Counted from the stretch's first letter, positions 38,301 to 50,524 are shown. The stretch: DNA of 64,000 nucleotides from Xestospongia bergquistia (GCA_963965975.1 OZ014418.1:1888275-1952274); one strand, 5' to 3'. Notes: generated from the sequence alone by a model not told the origin. A program made the numbers and translations.

Positions 38301-41300
38301 TAAAATAGATGAGTATTTAATACATGAAATATGGAATGGCTCTATGCTAATCCATAAAATATACCACCCAAAAAACAGCAGTCCTAATAGCATTCATTAC
38401 TTGGTTCATTCCTATATAATGGTACACAGTGGACTAATTAAGTGTTTAACCATCTTTTCATAGATACTGCTACTGAGTGATATGTGATTTTATAAATAAA
38501 GGGTGTAACAATCATGAACAAAAAATGTATGAATGTATATAGATGCCTGATGGAAAATTCAAGCAAACATATTTGTGGGTTCATTATTTTGAGAGTATCG
38601 TCATAAGAACGTATTGAGAGGCTCTCTGAGTTTGAGTGAAATTTTGGCAATCCTAAAACAGATTAGAAAAAACTCCAGTACTTTGAGGTGTTTGTTTTGG
38701 TAACAATGCCTGACTAATAATTGTCTTAATATGTTCAGACAAAGTTTGTGAAATATCACATGATTATATATTGATTTTTTACTTCTGTCCTACTCCTCTT
38801 ACTACAAATCTACCAATATATTAGTGTTGATCTAATATAATATGCTTACTAATTCAGTATGGTACTGTTCTAGTACTTACTAGAACTAGTGCTATAACTA
38901 GTTCTACTACTTAGTCAAATATTAATTACAGTATAGCATACTAGTTCTAGTACTTGGTCATCAAATGTTAATGATTGATATCAATTACAATGACCAGTGG
39001 ATTCATGTTTGATTTAACTAATTTAATTTCCAGTTTCAAAATACTAGAACAACACAATTTAGAATGTGTTATTTAAAACCAAATGCATGTACAAACAAGT
39101 AGACAACAAGTTTACTTTTAGGATGGTTCTGTGTTAATCCAAGGAAATGGTATTTTAGTGAAGTTTACCATGCAGTATCTGTACATAGCTAGTATTTAAA
39201 TTACTTTTGTTCATTTTATGTAGCATTGATTACTTACAATGTAGATACTATCTTCTTGATGGTATTTTTCATTAGGCTGATCAATCTTATATTACGTCAA
39301 TTTTGAAAAACATTCATGTTCTGTTAGGTAATGTGCCATGTACTGAAGGAGAGGTGAGACTATTAAGAGGGCCTGATAAGTTCTCTGGAATACTGACTGT
39401 GTGTGTCAATGGAACATTTTCCCTTGTGTGTTTAAACTATTTTGATTATCAGGATGCTAATGTGATTTGCAGACAAGCTGGATTTGTTAACCGAGGTATC
39501 TTCTAGTTACTCTAATATGAATATATCATCTCTTTCTCTGTATATATAGCTGGTGTATTAGTAAGAAACTATTCTTATAATATTCACTTTCCATTTACTT
39601 ATGGTGGTCTTTTATGCAATGGGAGTGAAGATAATATCTCACAGTGTAGTATTCACAATGACTGTGTTGCACAACCACCAGGTTTACCTGGTAGTGCCTG
39701 CTGTAGAAAAGACAGTTATGGTTATGTTATAATGAGTTGTTTTTGTAAGTCTTCACGATTGTCAATTATAGTTTTTGTTACTTGTGCTATGTGAAATTTT
39801 TGTTGTAAATAAGCTAATGGATTGATAAAAATGTATTATTGTCTTCTTGCTAGCCTCTAACAACTGTACTGATGGAGATATACGTTTAGTTGGAGGGTCT
39901 ACATCTTCTGAAGGGATAGTAGAGATGTGTTTAGGAGGTCATTATGGATATATAAGTCAGAATGAATCTAGCATTGATTATAAGAAAGCAATATTGACTT
40001 GTGGACAACTTGGGTATGATCCAGCAGGTGGGAAATCAATAGATACATATATCATACACACAAACATGCACTGGTATTACCATTTACATGTCTTTCCTAA
40101 TTGACAGGTGCTCTACCATTCAATAAGATAAGAAGTACTATTGCATTTGGTGAGAGTACTGGCTCTTCACTTGCATATGATCCAGACTGTAGGAGCAGTA
40201 CTAGTCTGTTGGATTATGTAGTCTCTGAGATCTCTAATAGCATCTATCATTATTATTATTATTATTATTTTAGAGATTATCAGCTTAATTTTGGTGTTCG
40301 TTGTGATGGTATGTACATTACTAGTAATACATCACATATACTTCTCATAAAGATATTCCACCTACTGGCTGTAAAGAAGGTGATATTAGATTAGTCACAA
40401 GATCTGAAGAAGGACAAGGACTTGTTCAAATTTGTTTCAACAATACTTGGTATATGCTGTGTGATAATACATTTAATTTTTATGATGCTGAGGTAGTATG
40501 TAATCAACTAGGTTATGTGACCAATGGAAGGAGTAAGCTATTATTTATTACTGAATATATTATGACATCATTTGTTGTAGCAATTAGGTGGGATACAGTG
40601 TCCAATCCACTTGCTCTACCAAAAGACTCACTCAGTGTTAAGCTTGATTTATCTTGTATTGGTAATGAGACCAATATCACTGACTGTATTGATAGTGAAC
40701 TCACTTTTGTCAATAATAGTCAGTGTGCATTTATAAAAGTAATATGTCCAGGTATGACAGCATTTGTCTTTCATGTTATATGATTAACAGTAAGTTTTGT
40801 TCAGTTCCTCCAGTGGTTGGTGTATTCCCTATGAGTAAAGATGGTAACTATACACTTGAAGTTGGTAGAAGTGTGAGTCTACAGTGTTTATCTTCAAAAT
40901 TTGCTAACATTATTATCACCAAAACCAACAAGACTGGATCTTTTACAAGTAAACGAAAATGTGTTTTCTGCTAGGGACTGCCAGTCAGTCTCAGTTTACA
41001 TGTGTGTATATACACTTGCATTGTATGGATCCTTTTATCAATATATTTACTATGTTGAAGGAGACAAATAAAAAAACAGATGTATTGATCACCAACACAC
41101 ATTGCAATTAAACTTAATTTACTTCTATTGGAATTTGTCCTTGTTTTGGAGAACTGATCATATATTTGAGAATTAGAAAATGCTTCCATAATTATACCTT
41201 CATTGCTTCATATACTAGTACATATGTATAAAGAAATCTTGTGATGACTATTTTCCCATTCATCTGTAATCTTGTTTTCAGTTAATTGTCTTCAGATATG

Positions 41301-42854
41301 TGACTAATAGCATATGCTATAGGTTTACAAGATTTAAATCTAAATTGTAAACAGTCTTTTGACATGACTGTGCATGTATACAATTGTTAGTCAATAGTAA
41401 GATGTTTAAAATTAGTGACTCTTTAAATAAAGTTAGTTTTGTTCTCTTTGTTGTCTAGTGTCTATGTCTGGTTTCATAAATAATTTTATCTATGAAACCG
41501 TTGCTAGTGAAGATGCATCCAGTCATTTTTTCATCAACAAAAAGTCAGATGGTGGTGTACCAATTACTAGTGAAGATGCTGGTTTCTATACTTGTAATGT
41601 CACATCAACAGCTGGATTTACACGTATTGTTCACATCAATATAACAGTATTAGGTATGTAGAATAGATATCTATTGATATTATATACTTCTTTTAGTTCC
41701 TGAAGGTCCTTACTCTGAAGCATTTATACGTTTCTCAACACTAAAATTACTTTCTGCTTTTTATCAATCTCTTCAAGCTGCACTTGATACTATCTATAAA
41801 CCAATTGTGAGTACTTCTTACTTTGTATTAACAAATGGTATAATATTCTTACTAATCTGATTTTAGCCTATGATAACTCTTAAACTAGAATTTTCTTTCA
41901 GATAGAAAGACATTATCTTATTTGATGTATTAGTTTTTTAAATCTTGATTAGTGTGCTTTGATAATGAAAAAATTGCTAAATTGTTAAAATTTCTGGTAA
42001 TAATTATGATAATAAAAAATCAATAACAACAATACTACTATTATGATTTTACATCGTACTTTTCAAAATATAACATTCTATACAATTTAATTTCACTTTC
42101 TTTAGGTTCTTGATCTAATTTCTGTCAAAGAACCACGAACACAAGTTGTACTGTGTGTTCAAGCAACCAGGTATGTATGTGTATCTATGCATTGTATGAA
42201 ACTGTTGGTTTTATTCTTGTATTTAGTCGTCCTGAGGATTATTCTAGAGATTTTCTTCGAGTGGAGTGTTCAATTAAAAATTATCCTCCAATCAATAACA
42301 CATTAGAACTAGCTGAAGGAATATTTGTTAATAATTCTGGTTTCAATGTTTTGGTCTGTAAAAATAGTATTGTTGTCTCAGGTAGCTATACTGGATTTCT
42401 GCAGATATATTAGCAACAAGATGTTAAGTACGACATTAAAAGAATATACTCTCTTCTATCAATGCAGATACTGGTTTCTGTAATTATGAGGAGACTGTTG
42501 ATCTTACGTATGGTAACTATACATGGACTGAAACCTTTGGAGAGAAGACTGTCAGTACAAAGTGTGCCTCTAAACAAGACTCTAATGTCACAAGGAAATG
42601 TCTACCTTATGGTGATGGCTGGGAAGATATTGATTTCACTGCTTGTAGATCAAGTCAAGTAAGCTATAGATTTTATCTGACTGTACCTGTTGTGTGCTGT
42701 GACTATTGTTATATGAGACTCCCTGTACATTGAGACTACTTTCTTTGTCTTTTTTATATAGCTACCAAGTTGCCAAGCCCTTACTTCATCCTTATTCAGT
42801 CTTCTGCTACCATTGCTTCCATTGTTTATGCAAGGACTTCTTCCTTTGCACTAG
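35354..42854 (+). CDS. Receptor E: ectodomain-only paralogue with hydrophobic tail and a damaged LDLa exon
   Basis: Exons 35354-35837, (LDLa 38149-38293), 39328-39495, 39550-39744, 39854-40027, 40108-40308, 40353-40532, 40581-40751, 40805-40948, 41459-41653, 41697-41806, 42106-42170, 42227-42381, 42468-42658, 42762-42854. The LDLa exon is 145 bases (144 in H) and has a one-base insertion near 38250 leading to TGA TAG; without it the rest is 2526 bases, in frame, 841 aa. Order: signal peptide, N-terminal domain, SRCR x3, Ig, unit 1, HRM 1, tail. The last donor (CAA|GTAAGC) is in phase 0, so the last exon ends LFSLLLPLLPLFMQGLLPLH then TAG, like C. SRCR 2 has lost two Cys (YGYISQ, LLDYVV) and carries a TAT-repeat insertion. 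No HRM 2, GAIN or 7TM exons follow; AATAAA lies at 42994. Could be a young pseudogene. Confidence 0.6.
36040..37790 (+). mobile_element. Internally deleted gypsy-type LTR retroelement relic in intron 1 of E
   Basis: Pieces in order: a gag C-terminal part (36381-36480, LRDRLVCGVN…), then after a frame change two zinc knuckles (CYRCGG…H…C at 36570-36620; a second lacking its His), a protease-like DTGSAV (36937-36955), and an integrase core from ~37130 with LDYAGP, VTDNGT and the MAERC glutamate (37174-37752). Reverse transcriptase and RNase H are absent, and stops separate the pieces, so it is dead. No clear LTRs; a ~105-base direct repeat is listed separately. Confidence 0.8.
36058..36328. repeat. 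Direct repeat at the 5' end of the retroelement
   Basis: Two copies (~36058-36166 and ~36219-36325) sharing TGTTGAGGCTAGGTGCT, AAAGCATCACAC, CTACACCCTCTGA and AGTAGAAGCCGGAAAGAAGG. They could be the remains of an LTR or untranslated leader. Confidence 0.65.
37815..38032. repeat. ACAT/ATACA microsatellite
   Basis: Long run of (CATACAATA)n and (CATA)n. Long open frames here (all Tyr/Ile/His or Val/Cys/Met) are artefacts of the repeat. Equivalent arrays precede the LDLa exon in G1, G2 and H. Confidence 0.95.
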
Positions 42855-42993
42855 ATAAAATCAGAATGACTGTGTGATATGTAGTAGATTGTGTTGTATG
42901 GGGATTTGTATTTCATATTATAGGCCATTGTTATTTTTGTAGTCTTTGTGACCTAATTACAATGTATATTCCAAATTGTTGTTACTCTTTTCC

Positions 42994-42999
42994 AATAAA
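42994..42999 (+). terminator. Poly(A) signal of gene E
   Basis: AATAAA 140 bases after the TAG of E, consistent with a transcript that ends here rather than continuing to a 7TM part. Confidence 0.45.
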
Positions 43000-44486
43000 A
43001 CATTTTAACATAGAACTAATAATATGAGTCAATTTTATACCTTGTAACCTTAGTGATTATAGGAGGTATTGCCTTTATTAGGCAATCTTGATCAAGCCAT
43101 ACCATTATAACATTTAATGTTTCATGCATTAATAATTTACCTAACTAATTGTAATGTGTCTTAGTCATCAGATTAACTAATAGGACATGACTCAAGCATG
43201 TGCATTGATTTATTGGACTTCTCATTGTTCACTCACCAATTGTACAAAACACAACAGAAAAATTAACTGTAGCTATAAATATGTCTGTATTGTATCAACT
43301 TAGTCAATTAACTCATTATGGATGTGTTAGTTGTTGTTGAATGTGTAGAGTGTCAAGTGAATCAAAAATCTAGCACCCCAAGTTTCACAATGTTAAATTG
43401 GTAACAGCATATGCTTGCCACTCTGTTTACAGCCTCTAGCTGTCCACTTTATTATCATATATATTTCAGACAGTATATACATATTTTTGTATCAGATATA
43501 TATTTCAGAGACCAGATATAAATTTCAGTTGACAGCTGGTAAAGATATATATAGTTGAGAGTAGTGGCTTAAAACAGAGAAGCAGCTGTGCAATTAACTT
43601 AGATTTGATATGCTGGGCTCTTGACTCATTTGTCGCCCTATAATAATCCTGAATCTTAAATATGGCTGACTAATTTAGTGGGTGGGCCGTCAGGAATTTC
43701 CTTTATTTGGTATATTGTACTACAGACGTCCAGGAAGTGGTATTTTATAGTAGCAATTAACAAGGATATAAACTTAGGTATACTCTTTTAAAAAGAAGAA
43801 AAGTAGAGCCCAACTTGTAACATTTTGGTAAGTTATTTTTCTGCTGTTTCTATTGCTGTGTTATTCCAAGTAGAGGTAGACTAGTGTAGTTAATATGATT
43901 GGCTTAGAGATTTTCTAGCGTTCTAATCTAATATCTAATATAAGTGAAGCCACAAGTTTACAAAAGTGAGCAGCCTATAAAAGATGTATCCATCCACTGG
44001 ATCTTGTGATAATGTCAATTAAGTTCATCCTTTAATGACACAGTTGTTATACACAGTGTGTGTTGTTAATAGGAAAAGTAATTGTGGTTTGGGTATATGT
44101 TTGAACATGATTGTAGTTTACTTATTTTTATTGATGTATTTTGTGATGGTGGGTTATCAATAAGTCTTGTAGTTAACAGAATTACATAGCACTAAACTCT
44201 ATAAAAATACTACCTCAACAAAATCATGTACTTTATATATGTATAAATGCTCAGTAGCATTGATTGGAAGAATCACCCTGGTTTTTATTCTTGACTTTAA
44301 GTTTTTAATTTCTTTGTATTATTACTGTATATGGTGTAGTAACCTTTAGTATTAATAATTTGTGACTTTGACATCATATGAGCATATCATTTCCTTCTTA
44401 TTCACATAGAGGATATATTATATACATAATGTGTTACAACACTTTTAATACACTAACACTAAATGGTAGAAGTTAGTAATAATTTA

Positions 44487-44500
44487 TGACCTTTGACCTT
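44487..44500 (-). promoter_or_regulatory. Possible DR1 nuclear-receptor site
   Basis: TGACCTTTGACCTT; on the - strand it reads AGGTCAAAGGTCA, a perfect DR1 (direct repeat, one-base spacer), the consensus of HNF4/RXR-type receptors. A second copy is at 44624-44637, 138 bases before the F start codon. Function not shown. Confidence 0.4.
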
Positions 44501-44623
44501 GATTTTATTATTTTGTATATTTATGTGTATAACATTTCCTTCTTATTCACATAGAGTTCATTATGTTACAATACTTTTAATACCCTACAACTAAATACTA
44601 GAACTAGCCATATCAATCATTTG

Positions 44624-44637
44624 TGACCTTTGACCTT
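44624..44637 (-). promoter_or_regulatory. Second possible DR1 site
   Basis: Same 14-base sequence as at 44487-44500; it is carried by the local tandem repeat, so the copies are not independent. Confidence 0.4.
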
Positions 44638-44774
44638 GACATAATTATTTTTTGCATGTTAATAATATCAAATGCTTAATAATTACAGTTCAGTTATGTA
44701 ATATTATAATTATTATTTAATTATAATCTTAATTCTTACAACAGTTATAAGAAGTAAAGCCAAAAGACTTAATT

Positions 44775-45109
44775 ATGAGTTTCATATTGTTATTTGGTCT
44801 TTGTCTCTCTTCTCTCTGTGGAACTCAAGCTGTGGAAGAAGAAGGTTGTCCGTCATTGTCTGAACTAACTACTTTACTTGAAGATGTCTCTGACCTTCAA
44901 CCAAACAATGAGACTCAATCAAATATAACAATAGAAAATATCTACATTAACTGTCTCTCTGTTGGTAACATTCTAGGTTACTATTGTCAAGCAACTTACA
45001 CAGTTTGCTTCACTGGTGAGCCTGGAAACAATGGGTCAACATTAGCACAAGTGGATTTAATATGTGTTCATCAGAGGAGCCAGTTCTGGCAATTGGGATC
45101 ATTCAATAG
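44775..45109 (+). pseudogene. Receptor F: first-exon fragment of an A-type copy
   Basis: Signal peptide (MSFILLFGLCL…) and the N-terminal domain up to LGSFNS, of the A/C kind (VEEEGCPS, LEDVSDLQPNN). The exon is cut at ~45109, where it passes into an ACAT microsatellite; the SYNKITNMSDA…CSRCN part and the donor are missing. Breakage inside a repeat is likely. Confidence 0.8.
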
Positions 45110-45430
45110 TACATGCATACATTCAATACCTACATACACATACATACATACATACACATACATACACACATATGTACATATATATATCCATCCATTCATC
45201 ATATATCCATCCATCCATCCATCTTGATCACGATGAATTATACCACATTGATGGAGATAATTCTATTGAAAAAAGTAATACATTGATACATTGATACATT
45301 GATACATTAATGCATAGATTGATAGGTTGAGATTGATACATTAATACATTGATATATTGATACATTGATAGATTAAGATTGATACATTGATACATCAATA
45401 CATTGATAGATCGATACATTGGTACAAGTT
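45110..45430. repeat. ACAT/ATCC microsatellite and TTGATACA minisatellite
   Basis: 45110-45222 is ACAT/CATCC repeat; 45280-45425 is an array of TTGATACA-type 8- to 10-mers. They join gene fragment F to the segmental duplication. Confidence 0.9.
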
Positions 45431-45556
45431 GGTCATATGTGTACCTACCATTCCAGCTGCAATATCTCACGCAATTTTAATTCTCATGTTCCATAGAAAA
45501 GACCAATCCTAATTTTGAAATAAATTTTACTGTATATTTCTGTTCCCTAGTATTAC

Positions 45557-45972
45557 CTTTTTAATTGTTTTTCGTGGAGTACCACCACCAATGAATTCTA
45601 TGCATAACAAATAACATCATGTGACTGTCATACCTGTGATAAGACTTTGCCCTCTTGATAGAGGATTCTAATAAAATGAAGGATGTTTAAATGATTGAGG
45701 CTCTTTAACATTTGAGCCTGTAAATGGAAAGGAAAACATAATAACCTCAAGGACCTCAATAACTGACCTCTTTTTTGAATATTCTTTCTGCTTCCTCTGT
45801 ACAATTATGCATTTCTTTCATAACCATCACCTGATCAGCATGTTTGTGAGTCACCTTGGTGATATTACCATAGAAATTGTGACCTACAACTTCTCCAATG
45901 TTGAGGTTGCTAAGACGGAAACAGTGAATGTAATCAGCTTTGGCATCAACAGCTGGAACAGAGTGATATTGT
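45557..45972 (-). pseudogene. LIMK/TESK-like protein kinase fragment, antisense
   Basis: On the - strand, three exon-like pieces: ~45972-45746 (RLSNLNIGEVVGHNFYGN, then KVTHKHADQVMVMKEM), 45717-45634 (AQMLKSLNHLNILHFI then RILYQEGKVLSQ) and 45597-45557 (EFIGGGTPRKTIKK), with AG and GT at most borders. These follow the LIM-kinase/TESK N-lobe: Gly-rich loop, VMK lysine, HPN(V/I)L.FI strand and the E.I.GG hinge. The Gly loop is degenerate and the first piece has a stop/frameshift at its end; no C-lobe was found. A captured, dead kinase fragment. Confidence 0.7.
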
Positions 45973-47882
45973 TATTGAGAAGTGTATAAATAAAGAGAAG
46001 TATATCATTAATTTATTAATTATTATTAATTCCTTCATAAATTTTTGGCATTGAAGAATATCTTGATTACCTTTATAAAGTAGGAGTAATTAATTATTAT
46101 ACAATTTCTCCTTTTTATTAATTATAAATGGAGTGGAGTTGGTAAAGTGGATTTTGTACTTAATTCAATTCATTTCAATCTATTTTTTCAATGATAGAAG
46201 GACAATGAATGGATTGGTGGATGGAAAGAATGGTCTAAGGTTAAATACACAGATATGATGGACAGAATAGAACTATTAATAAATGAATGGGTAGATGGAT
46301 ATTAAAAGATATACATAAGAAGAGATTTAATAATGTATTTATAAGACTGCAACACGTCAGCATCAATATACTAATTATATTATATGTGTGTGTGTGTGTG
46401 TATGTGGATTGTCCTTATAAAGTACAACATTGCAACAAATACAACATATGCATAACACATGCGTACAACAGAGCAACAGATGAAACAGTACAATAAACAC
46501 AATACACATAATTATGAGGACCTGAAACAACACCTATAATAGTAATCTTGTACAAGACTACTAATGTTGTACTTTATAATGATGTTGTTATATATATAAC
46601 ATGTGTTAATTCCATCTGTTGCTCTGCTATGTTTGTATGTGTTGTGCATCTACACTTTCTAACGATGTACTACTGAAAGCACTATTACTTCATTGATTTT
46701 ATATCATAGCAACACTCGAATCTATTTTACCACTAAAACACTTCAAATGGAAAGAAAAAATTAATCTGATGGTAAAGATAAGTTTAGTACAGGCTAGGGA
46801 TCATATATAACAGAAAGATCATCAACTTAAACATGAACTACACATGACAAGAAGGATTTGCATGTTAGATTGTTTTAACATATTTTATGTTCAGGCACTA
46901 TCATAATGTCCATGCACAGATACGTTAAATATATGCTAACTAGCTACTGACATAGCCAGACTATATTTAGACACTACTATACATGTACTTATTGACCATG
47001 AGGACTAGCCCTCAATCCAAGTAATTCAGGGTTAGTCTTCTGGTCATGCATGTTTAATATGACCAAAGTGAGTTATTTAGACTGAGAAGAGCTAAAGTCC
47101 TAGCTCTTGCTTTTCTGAGTTTCTAAACCCGAGGTAAGCTAATATTTGTAGGTTATATATAGTATATCTGGTTATATATTTAAAGGAGAATAATATATTT
47201 CAGAAGCCATTTTGTATGATTATACGTAGGGTTATAATTAGACTAATTTTTAATAACTATTAATATTAATATAATATACGGGAGAATTGTCACTGACAGC
47301 TATTAGAAGGCTCTTCTCAACTCGGACAGAGTATAGATATAATCTGTTGTCTTGAAGACCAAGGCCTAAAATTAAGGTTAGTTGTGTCCAAAGTGCTAGT
47401 TGTTTTTTTGTTTTGGCTAGTTGGTCTGTCTGTTTGGCTAGTTGGTATAAATTGGTATTCACTTATGCTCCACCACCAGTGCACCTTAAACACAACAACT
47501 ATAAGTATAACAGTGATAAACATTAAACAATCATAATTATAATATAAATTGACAACTCACTATGCGTACATAATGTTATGTATTTAAAATTAATTCTAAT
47601 AGTTATATAATTTTTATTAGTTATTACAAATTTTGCTGTCATGTGCTGCAATTCGCACTAATAATGTAATTACATCTACACCAACAGGTGTTTGTAATTG
47701 TTAGTGTTCATAAATAGTTGCACATCAGTACATTTAAGCAATTTTGAATCAAAGAGAAAAAGACAGTCTACTGTCTAAGTAACAGCTGAAAAGTATGGCT
47801 GAGCACATGTCATTGATGTCAAAGAAGCAGACAACTTTGAATGTTTTTTGGGGGGACAGAGTGAGGAAAAGAACTGTGGAAA

Positions 47883-49181
47883 CAAGTGGATTTAGTATGT
47901 TATCAGAATGTACAACCAGGGTACTTGTACTGGGAATTTAGATCATTCAATAGTTATAACAAGATAACAAACATGTCAGATGCTATACTACTAGCCACTA
48001 ATGATACAATTCTGACTTACTGTTCAAGATGTAATCCACCAAATGATCCCATTTTGCATATCACTTCATCCAGTGATGATCAACTCCGACATTGCAGATG
48101 TAAGTCATATGTTAAGCTAATAGATCACTGCATGTGTGTGTGTTAAGGTCTTTAATATTTACTATTTTAATGTGTAAATATAGAGATTTAATGTCAAATT
48201 TATAGTTTATTTGGTATCAGGTGGTTTTATTATTAGGATTAGTGGATCACACACTACAGTATCCTACATACATATAATATAAATGAAATTAAGTGATGTT
48301 GGGATGTTTAATATAATTCATACATCCATAGATACATACATAGTAACATACATACACACATGTGTACATATATCCATCCATCCATCTGTCCATCAATCCA
48401 CACACACACTCACATACCATACATGCCTACAATACATACTATACATTCAATACCTACACACACATACACATATATATCCATCCATTCATCTATCTATCCA
48501 TCCATCTGTCCATCAATCCACACACACACTCACATACCATACATGCCTACAATATATGCATACATTCAATACCTACACACACATACACACATACACATAT
48601 ATATCCATCCATTCATCCATATATCCATCCATCCATCTGTCCATCAATCCATACACACACGCACATACCATACATGCCTACAATACATACTATACATTCA
48701 ATACCTACACACACACACACACATACACATATATATCCATCCATTCATCCATACATTCAATGCATACATACACATATACAAATACACACACATACATACA
48801 TACATACATACATACATACATACACATATACATACATACATACATACACATATACATACATACATACATACACATATACATACATACATACATACATACA
48901 TACATACATACATTGCCAAAGAAGACTTAATGTTGTTTCCTTTGTAATATATATATTTGTTGATGACAAAAGGAATAACAATAATATTGTAAAATTAATA
49001 TAATTAGTTATATTGAAAAAGTATATTTTGTCCTTTAAGACCAAGTGTCTGTCAAAAGGTCAGTTCTATTGTAACTATATAGACAATTGTATCTCACAAG
49101 ATTTGATATGTGATGGCTGTATTGATTGTCCAGATCCAACTGATAGTGTAGACATCTCAATTGATGAAGCAAACTGTATAG
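47883..49181 (+). pseudogene. Receptor G1: remnant with 3' half of exon 1 and an LDLa exon
   Basis: 47883-48099 codes QVDLVCYQ…SFNSYNKITNMSDA…CSRCN…LRHC but the signal peptide half is replaced by unrelated sequence. The LDLa exon is 49040-49181 (142 bases; one base lost at the acceptor and one in AAAAGGTCAG), so its frame is broken. No SRCR or later exons follow. Confidence 0.8.
48320..48912. repeat. Minisatellite with ~125-base higher-order unit
   Basis: ACAT, ATCC and CACA tracts ordered into a longer unit containing CCATCTGTCCATCAATCC, ACATACCATACATGCCTACA and CATTCAATACCTACAC, present at least three times. Open frames here are repeat artefacts. Confidence 0.9.
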
Positions 49182-50130
49182 GTAAGTTTAAAATAGATGA
49201 GTATTTAATACATGAAATATGAAATGGCTCTATATTAATCCTTAAAACATACCACCCAAAAAACAATAGCCCTAAATGGAATTCATTATAGGTTCATTCC
49301 TATATAATGGTACATAGTGGACTAATTAAGTGTTTAACCATCTTTTCATAGATACCACTACCAAGTCATATGTGTATATTGTTGACTTATGAATTGATTA
49401 TATGTATAATTAAAATTTACATTGCTTTTAACAAACTAGAATTTGTAACTAACAATGGTGGAACACTATGTAATTCAAAATTCGTGTATGAATGTATGGA
49501 TTGATGGATAGATGGATGAATGGATGTATATATATATATGTATGTATGTGTGTATGTATGTATGAATGATATTAGACTTCCCAACATCACTTAATTTCAT
49601 TTATATTATAAGTATGTAGGATACTGTAGTGCAAAGTAACATACTTTACATGGGGAGTAATCCACATATATTTTACTGTGAGTAATTCACACATATTTTA
49701 CAGTGAGTAATTCATATGAATTTTGAATTACATAGTGTTCCACTATTAATATTGTTAGTTACAAATTCTAGTTCGTTAAAAGCAATGTAAATTTTTATTA
49801 TATATGTAATCAATTCATAAGTCAACAATATACATTAGAGAAAAGTGAATCATTTCAATGGACTAATTGGAAGGTAGATCTACACTGGATAAAACAGTCA
49901 GAAATAATCATCAAATAATGGTAAATGAAAGAATGCTCCAGTTCAAAAGAATGGTTCTGACTGCAGAGTCTTTGCTATAAAGGTGACTATAGTGAATCAT
50001 TTTATAGTTATTTCAAAATGATTAACTAGATGGCGCTGTATATTTTAAGTGAAGTAAAGCCCCTTGCCTTCAGCATGCATTAAAAAGTATAGGTATTGAT
50101 TAATATGACAAAAAATAGGAGGACATATCA

Positions 50131-50281
50131 GCATTACAATCAAAACATGCTGAATTTGCTGGTCAATTATCTAAAGGTATATCTATTGACAGAATTTTAG
50201 ATGGAATCAAAGACAGTTTCTAGATTTCTAACTATGAAGGACATAGTCAACATAGAGAAAGTATATGGTTTCAAGGGTTGA
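50131..50281 (+). mobile_element. MULE/ZSWIM-like transposase relic (short copy)
   Basis: Same sequence as 54511-54640 up to …MKDIVNIEKVYGFKG, then a stop at 50279-50281 and loss of homology. See the longer copy at 54511-54959. Confidence 0.55.
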
Positions 50282-50311
50282 ATATCAACATAACAACTCA
50301 ACATTATTATT

Positions 50312-50380
50312 AGATAAATTTTATCCCATAGGATAAAAACTAACAGATAATTTTTATCCTAGGACAAATTTTCAGAAGGA
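50312..50380. repeat. Imperfect inverted repeat
   Basis: AAATTTTATCCCATAGGATAAAAAC faces TTTTTATCCTAGGACAAATTT, an imperfect hairpin at the break between the two duplicated blocks. Possibly the end of a small transposon. Confidence 0.4.
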
Positions 50381-50524
50381 CAAAAATTGCTATGACATAG
50401 TCTATACTATCTAGTGATGATTGATAAACCACGCCTTAAATAGTTAAGATTAACCACACCTCTATGAATAATTAGCCTCAGGGCCCACCCAAGAACTTTT
50501 TCCTAGATCCGCCCCTAACCTCAA

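Larger units (their letters stand above)
42855..44774. other. Spacer between E and F with ~140-base tandem repeats
   Basis: Non-coding. From ~44350 to 44645 three diverged copies of a unit containing …TTGTGACCTTTGACCTT… and CATTTCCTTCTTATTCACATAGAG follow one another. No gene seen in the rest. Confidence 0.6.
45746..50306. repeat. Segmental duplication, copy 1
   Basis: Matches 50519-~54680 in the same orientation over the kinase relic, 5' block, receptor exon remnant, microsatellite, LDLa exon and MULE-like relic. The spacing is 4.4-4.8 kb, differing mostly by microsatellite length and local insertions. Confidence 0.85.

Noticed and set aside
45807..45989. 60-codon + strand open frame (also at 50573-50755)
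   Set aside because: The - strand of the same bases shows kinase homology, so the + frame is a shadow.
47250..47523. Minus-strand open frames in the duplicated 5' block
   Set aside because: No recognisable domain, low complexity, and they only appear twice because the block is duplicated.
48320..48912. CRISPR-like array
   Set aside because: Repeats are simple-sequence minisatellite without unique spacers, and the window is clearly eukaryotic.
48283..49003. Open frames of about 200 codons rich in His, Thr, Ile and Tyr
   Set aside because: Repeat artefact in three overlapping frames; no composition or motif of a real protein.
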